IMG/VR virus record: IMGVR_UViG_3300020395_000008
Span: 1-59,730 of that record
From: a virus
Reading direction: 5' to 3' (one strand)
DNA length: 59,730 bases
Part shown: piece after piece, positions 7,541-16,926 of the stretch
Position numbering within the stretch: the stretch's first letter is position 1
Layout of the letters: every line of letters begins with the position of its first letter
Position numbers and translations under genes: made by a program
The notes under the pieces: generated by a model
The model's input: the letters and a program-made list of their open reading frames with translations, nothing else
The model's database searches: none
Told to the model about the DNA's origin: nothing

Positions 7541-8895
7541 CTGCTAATCCATTACAATTTAATAAGTTTGAGATTAAGTCTAATGTAGATAGTAGGACTG
7601 TGGATCTACGTGGATCAGGAACTCCTATTATTGAATATCGTGAGAGTATTTTTATGCCTTATGTTGAAGTAACAGCATATATTGTTGATACTGGTAATAC
7701 TTTACCTGCAGATGATGGAACTGATGCTGGTATTGGTTTATTAGAGTCTGGTTTTTGCCAAGGAACAGAAACTATATTGTTTAATATTGCCGATCAAAGA
7801 GGAAATAAAATTAACTTGTCTAATGATAATGATTTAAGAGTTTCTTCTATATCAGATACTCATCAATCTTTTAAGAATACTACTTTTGTTCTTACTGCTG
7901 TTTCTAAGGAAGCATTTGATAATACTTTAGTAGATAATAGATGTAATCTTAAGTATAGTGGACCTATATCTGATATTGCTCGATCCATCGTAAGAGCAAA
8001 TTTAAAATCTCCTAAATGGAGATCGATGAATGTTGATGTTACTTCTAATCAATATCATGAATGGGGTCAAAATAGGTATCCATTTGAGATGATTCTAGAT
8101 CTACAACAATTGGCCATTCCTTATGGAATACAGACTTCAAAAGGTAAAGCACCTGATGGTAAAACTGCAGGATATCTTTTCTGGCAAACCTCTAATGGTT
8201 ATCAATTTAAATCCTTAGATAAATTATTTGACACTAAAGATAAGGTAATTAAAAAATATATTGAGAATAGTAAATCAGGATCTGATCTGTTGCCTGTAGT
8301 AAAAGATCATGAAGTTTATAATGGTAAAATTCTTTGGTCTACCATGTCTAGAAATATTGATGCTCTTAATCAATTTGAATGTGGTGCATGGGGATCTCAG
8401 GTACAGGTGTTTAATGATGTAACCAAGGAATATGAAAAAGTAGATTTATCTTCAGATGGTAAAGGAAATGGTATTAGTGCAGGAAAACATTTACCTCAAC
8501 TAAATTCTGAGTATAAGGATGCAATTACCACCATTGAAAGAATAGATCAAGCAGTTGGCCAGACAGTAGTGGGATTTGATAGTGTAGAACAACAAGTTAG
8601 ACAGACTGGTCAACTTAACTTTGATGTAAAACATACCACTCAACAATCTCATCAAAATTATAGACAAAAGATGAATACTTCAATGGAGATTGTCATTGAG
8701 GCTGATTTAAGTTTACATGCAGGTGATTTGATATTTTGTGACTTTCCTGAACTTTCTACTAAAAAGACACTCAGAGAAAGTAGGGATCGATCAAGTGGCA
8801 TATATATGATAGCAGATCTCTGTCATTATGGTGATAAAGGAAATGCCTTTACTGGTCTGCATTTGGTAAGAGATTCTTATGGAGTTAAAACATGA
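7537..8895 (+). CDS. 27: Baseplate hub protein gp27
   Basis: This 452-aa protein is a little longer than T4 gp27 (391 aa). The opening NPLQFNKFEIKSNVDSRTVDL, the strand pair EYRESIFMPYVEVTAYIVDT, and later SKEAFDNTLVDNRCNLKY and PFEMILDLQQLAIPYG fit the gp27/VgrG-like hub fold. The C-terminal part (QMNTSMEIVIEADLSLHAGD-like strands, then DRSSGIYMIADLCHYGDKG) matches the end of hub proteins that form the trimeric torus bound by gp5. It overlaps both neighbours by an ATGA. A giant gp5-like protein follows after the small gene at 8892. Confidence 0.8.
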   Translation: MTANPLQFNKFEIKSNVDSRTVDLRGSGTPIIEYRESIFMPYVEVTAYIVDTGNTLPADDGTDAGIGLLESGFCQGTETILFNIADQRGNKINLSNDNDLRVSSISDTHQSFKNTTFVLTAVSKEAFDNTLVDNRCNLKYSGPISDIARSIVRANLKSPKWRSMNVDVTSNQYHEWGQNRYPFEMILDLQQLAIPYGIQTSKGKAPDGKTAGYLFWQTSNGYQFKSLDKLFDTKDKVIKKYIENSKSGSDLLPVVKDHEVYNGKILWSTMSRNIDALNQFECGAWGSQVQVFNDVTKEYEKVDLSSDGKGNGISAGKHLPQLNSEYKDAITTIERIDQAVGQTVVGFDSVEQQVRQTGQLNFDVKHTTQQSHQNYRQKMNTSMEIVIEADLSLHAGDLIFCDFPELSTKKTLRESRDRSSGIYMIADLCHYGDKGNAFTGLHLVRDSYGVKT

Positions 8896-9155
8896 CTATT
8901 AAACACGACTTAGAACACGAAGTTTACATTGATCCTAAAGATGGTAAGGAGCATACTAATCATGGTATGCATGAATATACTAAAGAAGACTTAGAGAATG
9001 TTCATGCTGATTATGATGTTTATCATAAAGATGACGTAGTGGATACGAATGAAGGTAAGATTAATGATTATCATACACGTCATGAAGATCATCATTTGGA
9101 AATTTATTGCGATAATCATCCAGATGCAGATGAATGTAAGGTATACGACGATTAA
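8892..9155 (+). CDS. Small His/Asp-rich protein with a CP12-type C-terminal motif
   Basis: This 87-aa protein is very acidic and has about a dozen histidines (HTNHGMHEYTKED, HTRHEDHHLEIY). It has no hydrophobic segment and is probably disordered. Its end, YCDNHPDADECKVYDD, closely matches the GAPDH-binding tail of CP12, the redox regulator of the Calvin cycle: two cysteines spaced C-x8-C (C73 and C82), a proline within the loop, and E-C-[RK]-V-Y-[DE]-[DN] at the extreme C-terminus. The CP12 core that binds phosphoribulokinase (AWD-x-VEEL) is absent. The gene is locked between gp27 and the gp5-like gene (ATGA overlap upstream, zero-base gap downstream). It may be a virion or hub accessory protein, a CP12 mimic, or a metal-binding peptide. 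Confidence 0.75.
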   Translation: MTIKHDLEHEVYIDPKDGKEHTNHGMHEYTKEDLENVHADYDVYHKDDVVDTNEGKINDYHTRHEDHHLEIYCDNHPDADECKVYDD

Positions 9156-12100
9156 ATGGAATCATTAAGCCAAAAAGTATTAAGAAAAAAATATGAGGGA
9201 TATAGTGAACTCATCTTGGCTCAGATTGCTGACAATTTGAGTTATACGGAGACTATTAATAGGACGAAGTTTAGTAAGACTGATGAAAAGAAAATTATTC
9301 TCCCTCGTTATAAAATAAGAATACCAGGAGAGCATGATGAAAGCATTCCTTCTGTTGCTTTGCCGTGGGCATATGCTAAGTATCTTACGGGTGGATTGAG
9401 AGGAGAGTCGATAGGTAATCCCGTGTATCCTAAAGGTACATGGGTTTATGTAGTGCGTGATTATAGGACTAATTTATATTATATTGATAGAATTTCTCCT
9501 AATACTTTATATAATCCTGAGATAACTGGTTTTACGACTGGTGGTAAAGATGATGTCTTAATTCCCAATACGATGACGACTCCCGATGGAGAGGGATTAG
9601 CAAAGGGAGCAAGTATCTATAATAATCTAGTAGAATCGGAACAGGATAAAAAACAAAATAGTCCAGAAGAAGATGCTGATTTATACTTACCTTCTTTTTG
9701 TGATGCTAAAAATACAAAATTAGCAGGGACTGGTATTCAGATTGAAATCGAGAATACTATTAAGATGACTGAGAGGTTAAAGGTAATTACTGATCCTCTT
9801 AAAGATTTACAAACTTCCATCTTAGATGCTAAAAGATCTAATGATGAAGTCATTAAAAGTTTTAATAACACCATTTCAATTTATCAAAAAAACCTTTCTC
9901 AAGCAGCAGCGGATATATCAAAATGGTTGGTTACTCTTTTTAATAATATCAAGAAAAATTTAATAAGAAAAGCATCAATAGCAAATAATGTTGCAAGAAG
10001 TGCTGTTCCCAACTCATCTAAACATGCTTGGCAGCAAGGATTTGATGTTATTATCAATGCAATTATTTGTATTTGGAATAAAATAATAACCTTAGCACCT
10101 GGTCTTATTGAAAAGGCACTTGCTTCTTTTTTAGGTAAAGTTGTAAATGCTACAACCTGTTTAGTAGAGAATTTTATTGGAGATTTTTTAGGTCAACTTT
10201 TAGGTCAAGTATCGGCACTAATTAACTCAGTATTAAAGGCAGTAAGTAGTTCGTTAGGACAAGCTGCCAAAACTCTTGGAGCAGGACTTGATTTTATTAG
10301 TGAAGTTGGAAAATTTTTAGACAGTCTTTTAAGTATTTTTGAGTGTGAATTTAAAAGTTGTATGGGTGCAGATAATAAAATTATTCGTTATAGTCTTATA
10401 AATGGTGCTAAACCAGAAAGAAAAACAATAAATTTTGATACAGTTTTTGAAAAGGCAAGAACTGTTGCATCTGAATTTGAAAAATTAACTAAAGTACCTG
10501 AGAATATTGATCTTTATGAGTTTGAGTTTGATGTTCAGAAAGAAATTGATGCGATATTTGATGAATGTGATCCAGGACCAATTTTTTGCGGAGGACCAGA
10601 TGTTATCATTTGGGGTGGTAATGGATCAGGAGCACAGGGTAATCCAGTTATAAGTATTGCTGGTGATCTTTTAGGTGTAGATGTAATTGCCTCTGGTGAA
10701 TATAAAGAACCTCCTTTAATTTCTTTTGAAGATGAATGTGGAAATGGTCAAGGGGCAATTGGGGAAGTTTTTATTGGCCCTGTAGTTGGTGGTATTGGTA
10801 CTCTAGGAGGTGCAACTCCTGGTATTGGTACAACTGGTATTATATCTGATTTAGATGACCCTACTTATGATGATACAGAGATTGGAACTGGTTCGGGTGC
10901 AGGGATAGGAATTACTCATTATGTAACAGTAAATGCAGTAGCAGCGGGTAATAGATTTTTTATTGATGAGAAACAACAAAAAACTCTTATATTTGAGAGA
11001 GGTAATACTTATATTTTAGATCAACAAGATTCTTCTAATGAAACTCATCCTCTTAGATTTTCTGAAACAAAAAATGGAACATGGGGAGGTGGTGATGAAT
11101 ATGAAAGAGGAGTAACTATAGATGGAGTTCCTGGTGAGATAGGTGCTTATTCTAGAATAGTAGTTAATAACAATACTCCTGATACTTTATATTATTATTG
11201 TGAAAATCATTCTAAGATGGGAGGAAAAATTAATGTTATTACCCCCACAACCCCCACAACTTTAGCAGAGCCTTCTCAAAAAGGTAAAGATGCTTCTGTT
11301 GAAGTTTCTGCTGTAAATTCTAAGGGTGGTGTAATTGCGATTAAGAATTTAGTAGGAGGTAGTGGATATAATCACTGTATGGCTAATGTTCCAACTCATG
11401 GTGGGAGTGGTAGTAGATTTACAGTTGAACTGAAAAAGGTAGAAAATGGAGTTATTAAATTACTATCGATTAATAATAAAGGATCTAATTATAAAATAGG
11501 TGATATTGTTACTCTTACAGCAAGATCATCTTCAGATGTTGTTTTAAAGGATTCTACAGGAGTAACCAAAGTTCTTATAAGAGAATCTGGTTACGGATAT
11601 TTGAGAGCACCTGATGGATCTATGGGTGGAATGAGAAGAACTTGGGCAAATAGATGTCAAACTATTGTAAGAAGAAAAAATTTAGATTGGGATAGTCCTT
11701 ATTCTACAGGAGATGTAATAACTTTGAACATTGGAGATATGGTGCAGTTACCAGGCAAATCTAAAGTGTATATCGGTGAGGATTTTGATGCCAATAAACT
11801 TCCTGGAGCTCAGATTACTGGTATAGGTACATATATTGCTAGAGATATGAGTAATTTTCCTTTAGCAACCAATCAAATTGTTGCAGGGGATTTATCTACG
11901 GTTCTTGATTTTGGTTTTGATAGTGTAGATTTAATTGCGGAGAAATGGCAATGGCTTCCTGATTATAGTATGGATGAGGCCTATGGAATAGTCAGAAAAG
12001 ATGGTAGAAATCCTGATCTTAGTGAAGATGGTATTGTAGGAGGAATCGGAATAGATCGTAATTTAATTGCAGAATGGGATTTTTATGCTGAAGGTGAGTT

Positions 12101-13313
12101 AATTGCTACTGTTCCGCAGACTAGTTTTTCTGAGGATCCTCAATATTATGATGAAGAAAAGAATATTTTATATCGGGTAGGATTTCCAAAAACTTATAAT
12201 CCTCCATCCGTAGTAGCACAACAAAAACCGTGGGTTAGAGCAGCAGATAATCTTCCTGTTGGGGTAAGAGGATTATGGTCACCATTCTTGATTAACTATG
12301 GAATTTTCCCTACTAATACTGAAACTTTATTAGAACAAAAGCAGGAAGCTACTTGGAGGGTAACTACTTATATTCCAGGAGATTATACATTTGAGATTCA
12401 GGCAGATAACCGAGGAACTATGTCATGGGATGGAGTTGAATTAGGAAAAACTCCTGATTATGAGGCTCATAATCTTAATACTATCTTTATGACAACTGTT
12501 CCCTCCGTGGAACCACAGGTGCATGAGATAACAGTTTCAATTACAAACTTGCGACATAGAGAACCTGAAAAACAAGCAACTACCCATTTATGGGATTTTA
12601 ACCCTGCTGCGGTGGCATGGACATTAAAGGATCCTCATGGAGTCATTATAAAATCCTCTTTGGATCCGTTTGAAGAGCAAGATAAAATAACATATGATTT
12701 TGATACTTATTTTAGTATTAGAATGTTTAGTGTGAATAAAGTAGAGGATCCTCTAATTCTTCCTGGTGATGAGTGGTTTGGATGTGTGAATGATTATAAT
12801 AATGCACGACTTTTAGGGTTCAGTGATTGTGATATCCGACATTTCCTTGAGGCAAATCCTGACATAAAGTTAGATCAGTGTATGCAAGATAAATTAAATG
12901 ATGAAAATTGGGGTAATTGTGATGGTGATTTGACGGTATCTATTACTGCACCTGCATGTCCTCCTGATCCTTGTCTTCCAGAAGGTACTTATCCTGTTAT
13001 TGCATGTTTAGATGAAATAGTTGTAGATAATCCTGGATTTGGATTTAATTGTTGTGATGATACGGTAGTAATTATTCCTGATAATGGTGCAAAGGCTGAG
13101 ATTGCTGAGTGTGAACAGGGTAAAATATTAAGAATTAAGGTTACTGATTGTGGGTCAGGATTTACTGAACTTCCTCAGGTGTTTATAAATACTGAAACAG
13201 GTTATAATTCGGTTTTGAAACCTATTTTAAAATTCCATAGACCTGAAGAGATTGATGTTCCTAAAGGTACTAACGTGGTTCAAGTTATTGATTGTGTGGG
13301 GAAGGTTAACTAA
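9156..13313 (+). CDS. 5: Giant gp5-like baseplate hub/spike protein with cupredoxin-like and PA14-like regions
   Basis: This 1385-aa protein starts like the OB-fold of T4 gp5 (KIILPRYKIRIPGEHDES, VALPWAYAKYLTGG, GTWVYVVRDYRTNLYYID). No T4-type lysozyme domain is evident. Residues about 200-450 are helical and partly hydrophobic. Residues about 600-700 look like a cupredoxin: H631 in ETHPLRF, then YYYCENHSKMGG with C682-x2-H685-x2-M688, the ligand set of a type-1 copper site. Residues about 960-1170 resemble a PA14-type beta-sandwich (GDYTFEIQADNRGTMSWDG). The C-terminus is Cys-rich (PACPPDPCLPEG, NCCDDTVVIIPD). It starts directly after the stop of the CP12-like gene and overlaps the next gene by one base. 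The hub assignment rests on position and the N-terminal pattern; the domain calls beyond that are moderate. Confidence 0.6.
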   Translation: MESLSQKVLRKKYEGYSELILAQIADNLSYTETINRTKFSKTDEKKIILPRYKIRIPGEHDESIPSVALPWAYAKYLTGGLRGESIGNPVYPKGTWVYVVRDYRTNLYYIDRISPNTLYNPEITGFTTGGKDDVLIPNTMTTPDGEGLAKGASIYNNLVESEQDKKQNSPEEDADLYLPSFCDAKNTKLAGTGIQIEIENTIKMTERLKVITDPLKDLQTSILDAKRSNDEVIKSFNNTISIYQKNLSQAAADISKWLVTLFNNIKKNLIRKASIANNVARSAVPNSSKHAWQQGFDVIINAIICIWNKIITLAPGLIEKALASFLGKVVNATTCLVENFIGDFLGQLLGQVSALINSVLKAVSSSLGQAAKTLGAGLDFISEVGKFLDSLLSIFECEFKSCMGADNKIIRYSLINGAKPERKTINFDTVFEKARTVASEFEKLTKVPENIDLYEFEFDVQKEIDAIFDECDPGPIFCGGPDVIIWGGNGSGAQGNPVISIAGDLLGVDVIASGEYKEPPLISFEDECGNGQGAIGEVFIGPVVGGIGTLGGATPGIGTTGIISDLDDPTYDDTEIGTGSGAGIGITHYVTVNAVAAGNRFFIDEKQQKTLIFERGNTYILDQQDSSNETHPLRFSETKNGTWGGGDEYERGVTIDGVPGEIGAYSRIVVNNNTPDTLYYYCENHSKMGGKINVITPTTPTTLAEPSQKGKDASVEVSAVNSKGGVIAIKNLVGGSGYNHCMANVPTHGGSGSRFTVELKKVENGVIKLLSINNKGSNYKIGDIVTLTARSSSDVVLKDSTGVTKVLIRESGYGYLRAPDGSMGGMRRTWANRCQTIVRRKNLDWDSPYSTGDVITLNIGDMVQLPGKSKVYIGEDFDANKLPGAQITGIGTYIARDMSNFPLATNQIVAGDLSTVLDFGFDSVDLIAEKWQWLPDYSMDEAYGIVRKDGRNPDLSEDGIVGGIGIDRNLIAEWDFYAEGELIATVPQTSFSEDPQYYDEEKNILYRVGFPKTYNPPSVVAQQKPWVRAADNLPVGVRGLWSPFLINYGIFPTNTETLLEQKQEATWRVTTYIPGDYTFEIQADNRGTMSWDGVELGKTPDYEAHNLNTIFMTTVPSVEPQVHEITVSITNLRHREPEKQATTHLWDFNPAAVAWTLKDPHGVIIKSSLDPFEEQDKITYDFDTYFSIRMFSVNKVEDPLILPGDEWFGCVNDYNNARLLGFSDCDIRHFLEANPDIKLDQCMQDKLNDENWGNCDGDLTVSITAPACPPDPCLPEGTYPVIACLDEIVVDNPGFGFNCCDDTVVIIPDNGAKAEIAECEQGKILRIKVTDCGSGFTELPQVFINTETGYNSVLKPILKFHRPEEIDVPKGTNVVQVIDCVGKVN

Positions 13314-13951
13314 TGGCAGAGACTTCAGTTTCAAATTATCAGGCATTTAATAATACTGATGGAGGATTATTCTGCAGTTATGTTAATAAAAATAATGCTA
13401 AGGTAGCAACTGCTCTTAGACGTATTTTTCCATCTCCAGGTTGCCGACGTGCTCAATCTATAGAGTTGATAGAGAGTGGTAATTTGGAGGGTGGTATTTT
13501 GTGTAGTGCTCCAGGTGTATTTTCTATTGGATGTGGAGAAAAACCTACAGGTGTAACATGGGATGATAGAGGAATTGGTGGAATATGGTATGCTGAAAAT
13601 GGTGATATTGTATTACATGCACCCAAAGGAAGAGTGAGAATTGTTGCAGAAGGAATTGATCTTATTTCTAAGGGAGATCCTCAGAGTGAGAAAGGAGGTG
13701 TAAATGTTGCTGCACCAGATGGAGCATTTGAAGTGAAATCTAATAATATTATTATGGAAGCTGATGAGACAGTATCAATTGATGCAACTGGTAAAATACA
13801 AATATCTTCTATATCTGCTACTAAAATAGAGGGTGGTGAAGTTGAGGTTACTGAAGGTGATAATGCACTGATTCCACCTGGTAGTGGTGCGAAGACTGTG
13901 TTACAAGATGCTCTTGATAAAGCAAAGATGGTTGGTAAATTCTTGAAATAA
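13313..13951 (+). CDS. gp5 needle-like beta-structured spike protein
   Basis: This 212-aa protein begins with a Cys-containing domain (GLFCSYVNKNNAKVATALRR, GGILCSAPGVFSIGCGEKP). It continues with short repetitive strands typical of the gp5/VgrG beta-prism: NGDIVLHAPKGRVRIVAEGI, DGAFEVKSNNIIMEADETVS, DATGKIQISS. In T4 the needle is the C-terminal part of gp5 itself; here it seems to be a separate gene immediately after the giant hub protein, overlapping it by TAATG. The C-terminal helix (LQDALDKAKMVGKFLK) may mediate trimerisation. The role as part of the central spike is inferred from the repeat pattern and gene order. Confidence 0.6.
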   Translation: MAETSVSNYQAFNNTDGGLFCSYVNKNNAKVATALRRIFPSPGCRRAQSIELIESGNLEGGILCSAPGVFSIGCGEKPTGVTWDDRGIGGIWYAENGDIVLHAPKGRVRIVAEGIDLISKGDPQSEKGGVNVAAPDGAFEVKSNNIIMEADETVSIDATGKIQISSISATKIEGGEVEVTEGDNALIPPGSGAKTVLQDALDKAKMVGKFLK

Positions 13952-13968
13952 TGAGAGGTATTTTATAA

Positions 13969-14979
13969 ATGAGAGTACAAAACATACAAACTGGAATGCA
14001 ACTCCATGTTGCTTCGGCAACACCTGGACTTAATGAGAGTCCTGCAACTCCAGGTAGAGATCCTACGGCTTTGGGAATCGGACCTGCTGCTATTCCAGGA
14101 TCGATATATGCCAATGGTTGTGTATTGATTGGTAACCCTCTAGCATTTCCTGCTATTGCTGAAGCAACGTGTATGATTGCACCAGCAAATCCAGTGGTAA
14201 ATCCGCTGGCATTTAAAACTCCATCTATTTTAAAAGTAACAAATAGACTTACAAGACCACCTAATCCTTTTGATGTATGGTTTGGAGATCCTGCTGGATT
14301 GGTAGGAGTTACTATGAATACTGCAACGATTAATATTACAGAGACGGTAGCTATTAATATTGCTACTCCTACTATTAATATTACTGGGGTTAAGAATCAA
14401 GCAGGAGCACAGAATGATGTAGGTGCTCAAACTGAAACAGGAGCTCAGGTTCAATCGGGAACCAAGGTAATATCTGGTTCATCTAAAGATAATGGAAAAA
14501 GAGCCACTACAGTCCTAAGAGCAGATAAAATAATTTGCCCTAATATTTCAGGGAGAATCAATGTACAGTCTTGGAAAAAATTTGATATTCCTCATCCCAA
14601 TAAAAAAGGATATAGATTAACTCATGTATGTGTTGAAGGTCCAGAGGCAGCTGTTTATATAAGAGGTAGATTAAATAATACCCATATTATTGACTTACCA
14701 GACTATTGGCAAGGATTGGTAGACTATGATACAATTACAGTAAATCTTACACCATGCGGAAAACCTGATTTGTCTTTATATGTAAAAGAAATTAAAGAGG
14801 ATAAAATTATTCTTTCTTCGGATCATTTGACTCAAGTAGAATGTTTTTATCAGGTATGGGCAAATAGAATTGGTCCAGAATTGCATGTTGAGTATGAAGG
14901 AGAATCACCAGCAGATTATCCAGGAGATGATTCTCTACATTCTATTGTAGGTTATCATTATGATGTTAGGGAGGATTAA
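13969..14979 (+). CDS. Virion structural protein with a repetitive beta segment and a conserved C-terminal domain
   Basis: This 336-aa protein has a Gly/Pro/Ala-rich start (ATPGLNESPATPGRDPT, NGCVLIGNP) loosely like a spike-tip PAAR protein. A repetitive beta segment follows (NTATINITETVAINIATPT, then NQAGAQNDVGAQTETGAQ). The C-terminal domain has the pattern HPNKKGYRLTHVCVEGPE, VYIRGRLNNTHIIDLPDYW and VDYDTITVNLTPCG. I associate that pattern with tail structural proteins of T4-like marine phages. The same domain in reduced form makes up the 80-aa protein at 16684. A Shine-Dalgarno-like AGAGG precedes the ATG. Cap or tip of the spike, or a short tail-fibre attachment protein, are the most likely roles. 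Confidence 0.55.
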   Translation: MRVQNIQTGMQLHVASATPGLNESPATPGRDPTALGIGPAAIPGSIYANGCVLIGNPLAFPAIAEATCMIAPANPVVNPLAFKTPSILKVTNRLTRPPNPFDVWFGDPAGLVGVTMNTATINITETVAINIATPTINITGVKNQAGAQNDVGAQTETGAQVQSGTKVISGSSKDNGKRATTVLRADKIICPNISGRINVQSWKKFDIPHPNKKGYRLTHVCVEGPEAAVYIRGRLNNTHIIDLPDYWQGLVDYDTITVNLTPCGKPDLSLYVKEIKEDKIILSSDHLTQVECFYQVWANRIGPELHVEYEGESPADYPGDDSLHSIVGYHYDVRED

Positions 14980-14981
14980 AA

Positions 14982-16691
14982 ATGTTATCTAAAGATATTA
15001 AAGACGCAATTTCCGACAGTTTACAAGAATCTTTTGATACTGTTCGATTTTTTCAAGATCAAGTGGTTATTTCCGATGATAAAAAGTCTAAATGGGACAA
15101 TGCCATTTTTAAATTAGATAATGAGATTTTAGGAGAAATAGAAATTGTAAATAGAGCACTGGATGATGTTAAAGATGCATATCAAGACAGAATCGTATCT
15201 GGTTGTAGAACAGATATGTTTTGGATGCTTACTAATGTGGATACTACGGGGGATACTGAATGGACGTTTAGATGTACGAGACTGAATGGAAGAGGATATA
15301 CTGAGATAGTGCATGATGTGGTGGGTATTGATAGTACTCATTTTTATATGTTAGAACCAGGAGCTTCTAGTGAGGCAGGAATAACAACTCGACCTCTTAC
15401 AGGTGATTTATTTGGATTTGATCCTAGAAATTATTTTGGAATCAAATATTATGATCAGGCTTTTGCTCAAGATATTGGAGACACTTTTGTTACTAGTTTC
15501 ATTGGAACGATGAAACAATCTTCTAATCTTTTAACAGTAATGAATCCAGTAAGTGCAGGATCATCGGAAGTTTTGGAAGCAGGTCAACTTGTGATATGTG
15601 GGAAGGATGGAGTTTTCCCAACTACAACTAGAATTGTTGGTGTTGATACCACTCAAGTAGATCTTCAAGGAATTCCCACTTTAGTTGGAATTGGAACTTC
15701 TCTTACAACAGTTAATATTCTTAATTTAAGTAGTAATGCAGGAGTCGCAGTCAGTGCTCCTGAAGCTGATGGAAGTTTTGTGTCATTTAGAGTGCTTGAT
15801 GATCCTGATGCTGGTCCTCTTGTTTCAATTAGTACGGTAACTTCTAATGGAAATGCTTATGGTGTTTCTCAAGTATATGAAGAGATTGTTACTACATCTA
15901 ATAGGCAAGGATTTGGATGTTTAATAAAAGTTGAAACAAATGCCAGTGGAGGAATTAGTACTGTAATTCCCCAAACAGGAGGGATGAGTTATACAAGAGG
16001 TGAGACTATTACTATTTCGGGAGATTTGTTGGGAGGAATTGCTGGAACCGATGATGTTACTGTTTTAGTTGACTGGTTACAATCTACTATAGGGAGTAGA
16101 CATCAGTATATGTTACCATTTGAAGCAGATCCATTTTCTCCTCAGACTGTAGGAATAATGCAGACATCTAATCTTGGAATTGGAGTTTCTACTGTGTTAG
16201 ATCATTCTGGGAATCCTAAAGGTACTCAAAGTTGGAATCTTTGGTTAGATGGAGTTGATCTTGGTAATGGAGTTACGGTTAGTCCTCCTAATGTGGGTTC
16301 AGATATATCTTGGTGGACTGTAGGTTTTTCAACTAGACCGATAGATGGGGTGTCAGCAGCAGAGGAAGGTGATATAGTAACCACAGATGATTTGAGTGAC
16401 TTATATGGATCTTTACCATCTTGTGCGGCTGCATTAGAAACTGCTATTACTAATGCAGGGACAGCGGCTAGCACCAGTGAAACTTCCTTTCTTGCAGAGG
16501 GGGGTAAAAATAATACATTGATCGGTGCGTCAAATGGATTAAGGAATATGCGTAATGATGTATCTTTACAGATATGGGGAACGAGACAATCTATAGGAGC
16601 TGAAAATGCGAATATTGATAAACAAGAAAAATTAAATCAATATATAGGTATTACAACTGTTAAAATGGTAGTGGATGATTTAAATGAATAA
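14982..16691 (+). CDS. Virion structural protein, tail module (unknown function)
   Basis: This 569-aa protein begins with about 70 helical, charged residues (LSKDIKDAISDSLQESFDTV, IVNRALDDVKDAYQDR). A long beta-rich Gly/Thr/Ser middle follows. The last 90 residues are helical again (LPSCAAALETAITNAGTAAS, ENANIDKQEKLNQYIGI). Helical ends around a beta-rich core suggest a trimeric fibre-like or wedge protein. The gene starts two bases after the previous stop and overlaps the next gene by eight bases, so it is in the same late operon. I cannot assign it to a T4 gene. Confidence 0.55.
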   Translation: MLSKDIKDAISDSLQESFDTVRFFQDQVVISDDKKSKWDNAIFKLDNEILGEIEIVNRALDDVKDAYQDRIVSGCRTDMFWMLTNVDTTGDTEWTFRCTRLNGRGYTEIVHDVVGIDSTHFYMLEPGASSEAGITTRPLTGDLFGFDPRNYFGIKYYDQAFAQDIGDTFVTSFIGTMKQSSNLLTVMNPVSAGSSEVLEAGQLVICGKDGVFPTTTRIVGVDTTQVDLQGIPTLVGIGTSLTTVNILNLSSNAGVAVSAPEADGSFVSFRVLDDPDAGPLVSISTVTSNGNAYGVSQVYEEIVTTSNRQGFGCLIKVETNASGGISTVIPQTGGMSYTRGETITISGDLLGGIAGTDDVTVLVDWLQSTIGSRHQYMLPFEADPFSPQTVGIMQTSNLGIGVSTVLDHSGNPKGTQSWNLWLDGVDLGNGVTVSPPNVGSDISWWTVGFSTRPIDGVSAAEEGDIVTTDDLSDLYGSLPSCAAALETAITNAGTAASTSETSFLAEGGKNNTLIGASNGLRNMRNDVSLQIWGTRQSIGAENANIDKQEKLNQYIGITTVKMVVDDLNE

Positions 16692-16926
16692 AATACTAAT
16701 TGAACATGGGAGAACCCAAAAGAAACTAATTAACCTTCCAGAAGAATGGGAGGAGTTAGTTGACTTATCTACCGTCACAGTGCATCTTACAGAAGTAGGA
16801 TCCAAACAAAATCTTGTAGTAAAAAGAGTACAAGGCCTTGAAGTTCATTTACAGACTCAGGGATTGCCTGTGGACTGTTATTATATGATCGTTGGTGACC
16901 TGCTTGACATCAAGGACTCGGTATGA
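16684..16926 (+). CDS. Small protein paralogous to the C-terminal domain of the 13969 protein
   Basis: This 80-aa protein aligns by eye with the last third of the protein at 13969: INLPEEWEELVDLSTVTVHL here versus IDLPDYWQGLVDYDTITVNL there, and the closing VDCYYMIVG versus VECFYQVWA. It therefore looks like a free-standing copy of that beta domain. It overlaps the upstream gene by eight bases. Its last codons contain the -35 box, and its stop codon (TGA) runs into the -10 box, of a sigma-70 consensus promoter for the next gene. Function unknown, probably structural. Confidence 0.6.
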   Translation: MNKILIEHGRTQKKLINLPEEWEELVDLSTVTVHLTEVGSKQNLVVKRVQGLEVHLQTQGLPVDCYYMIVGDLLDIKDSV

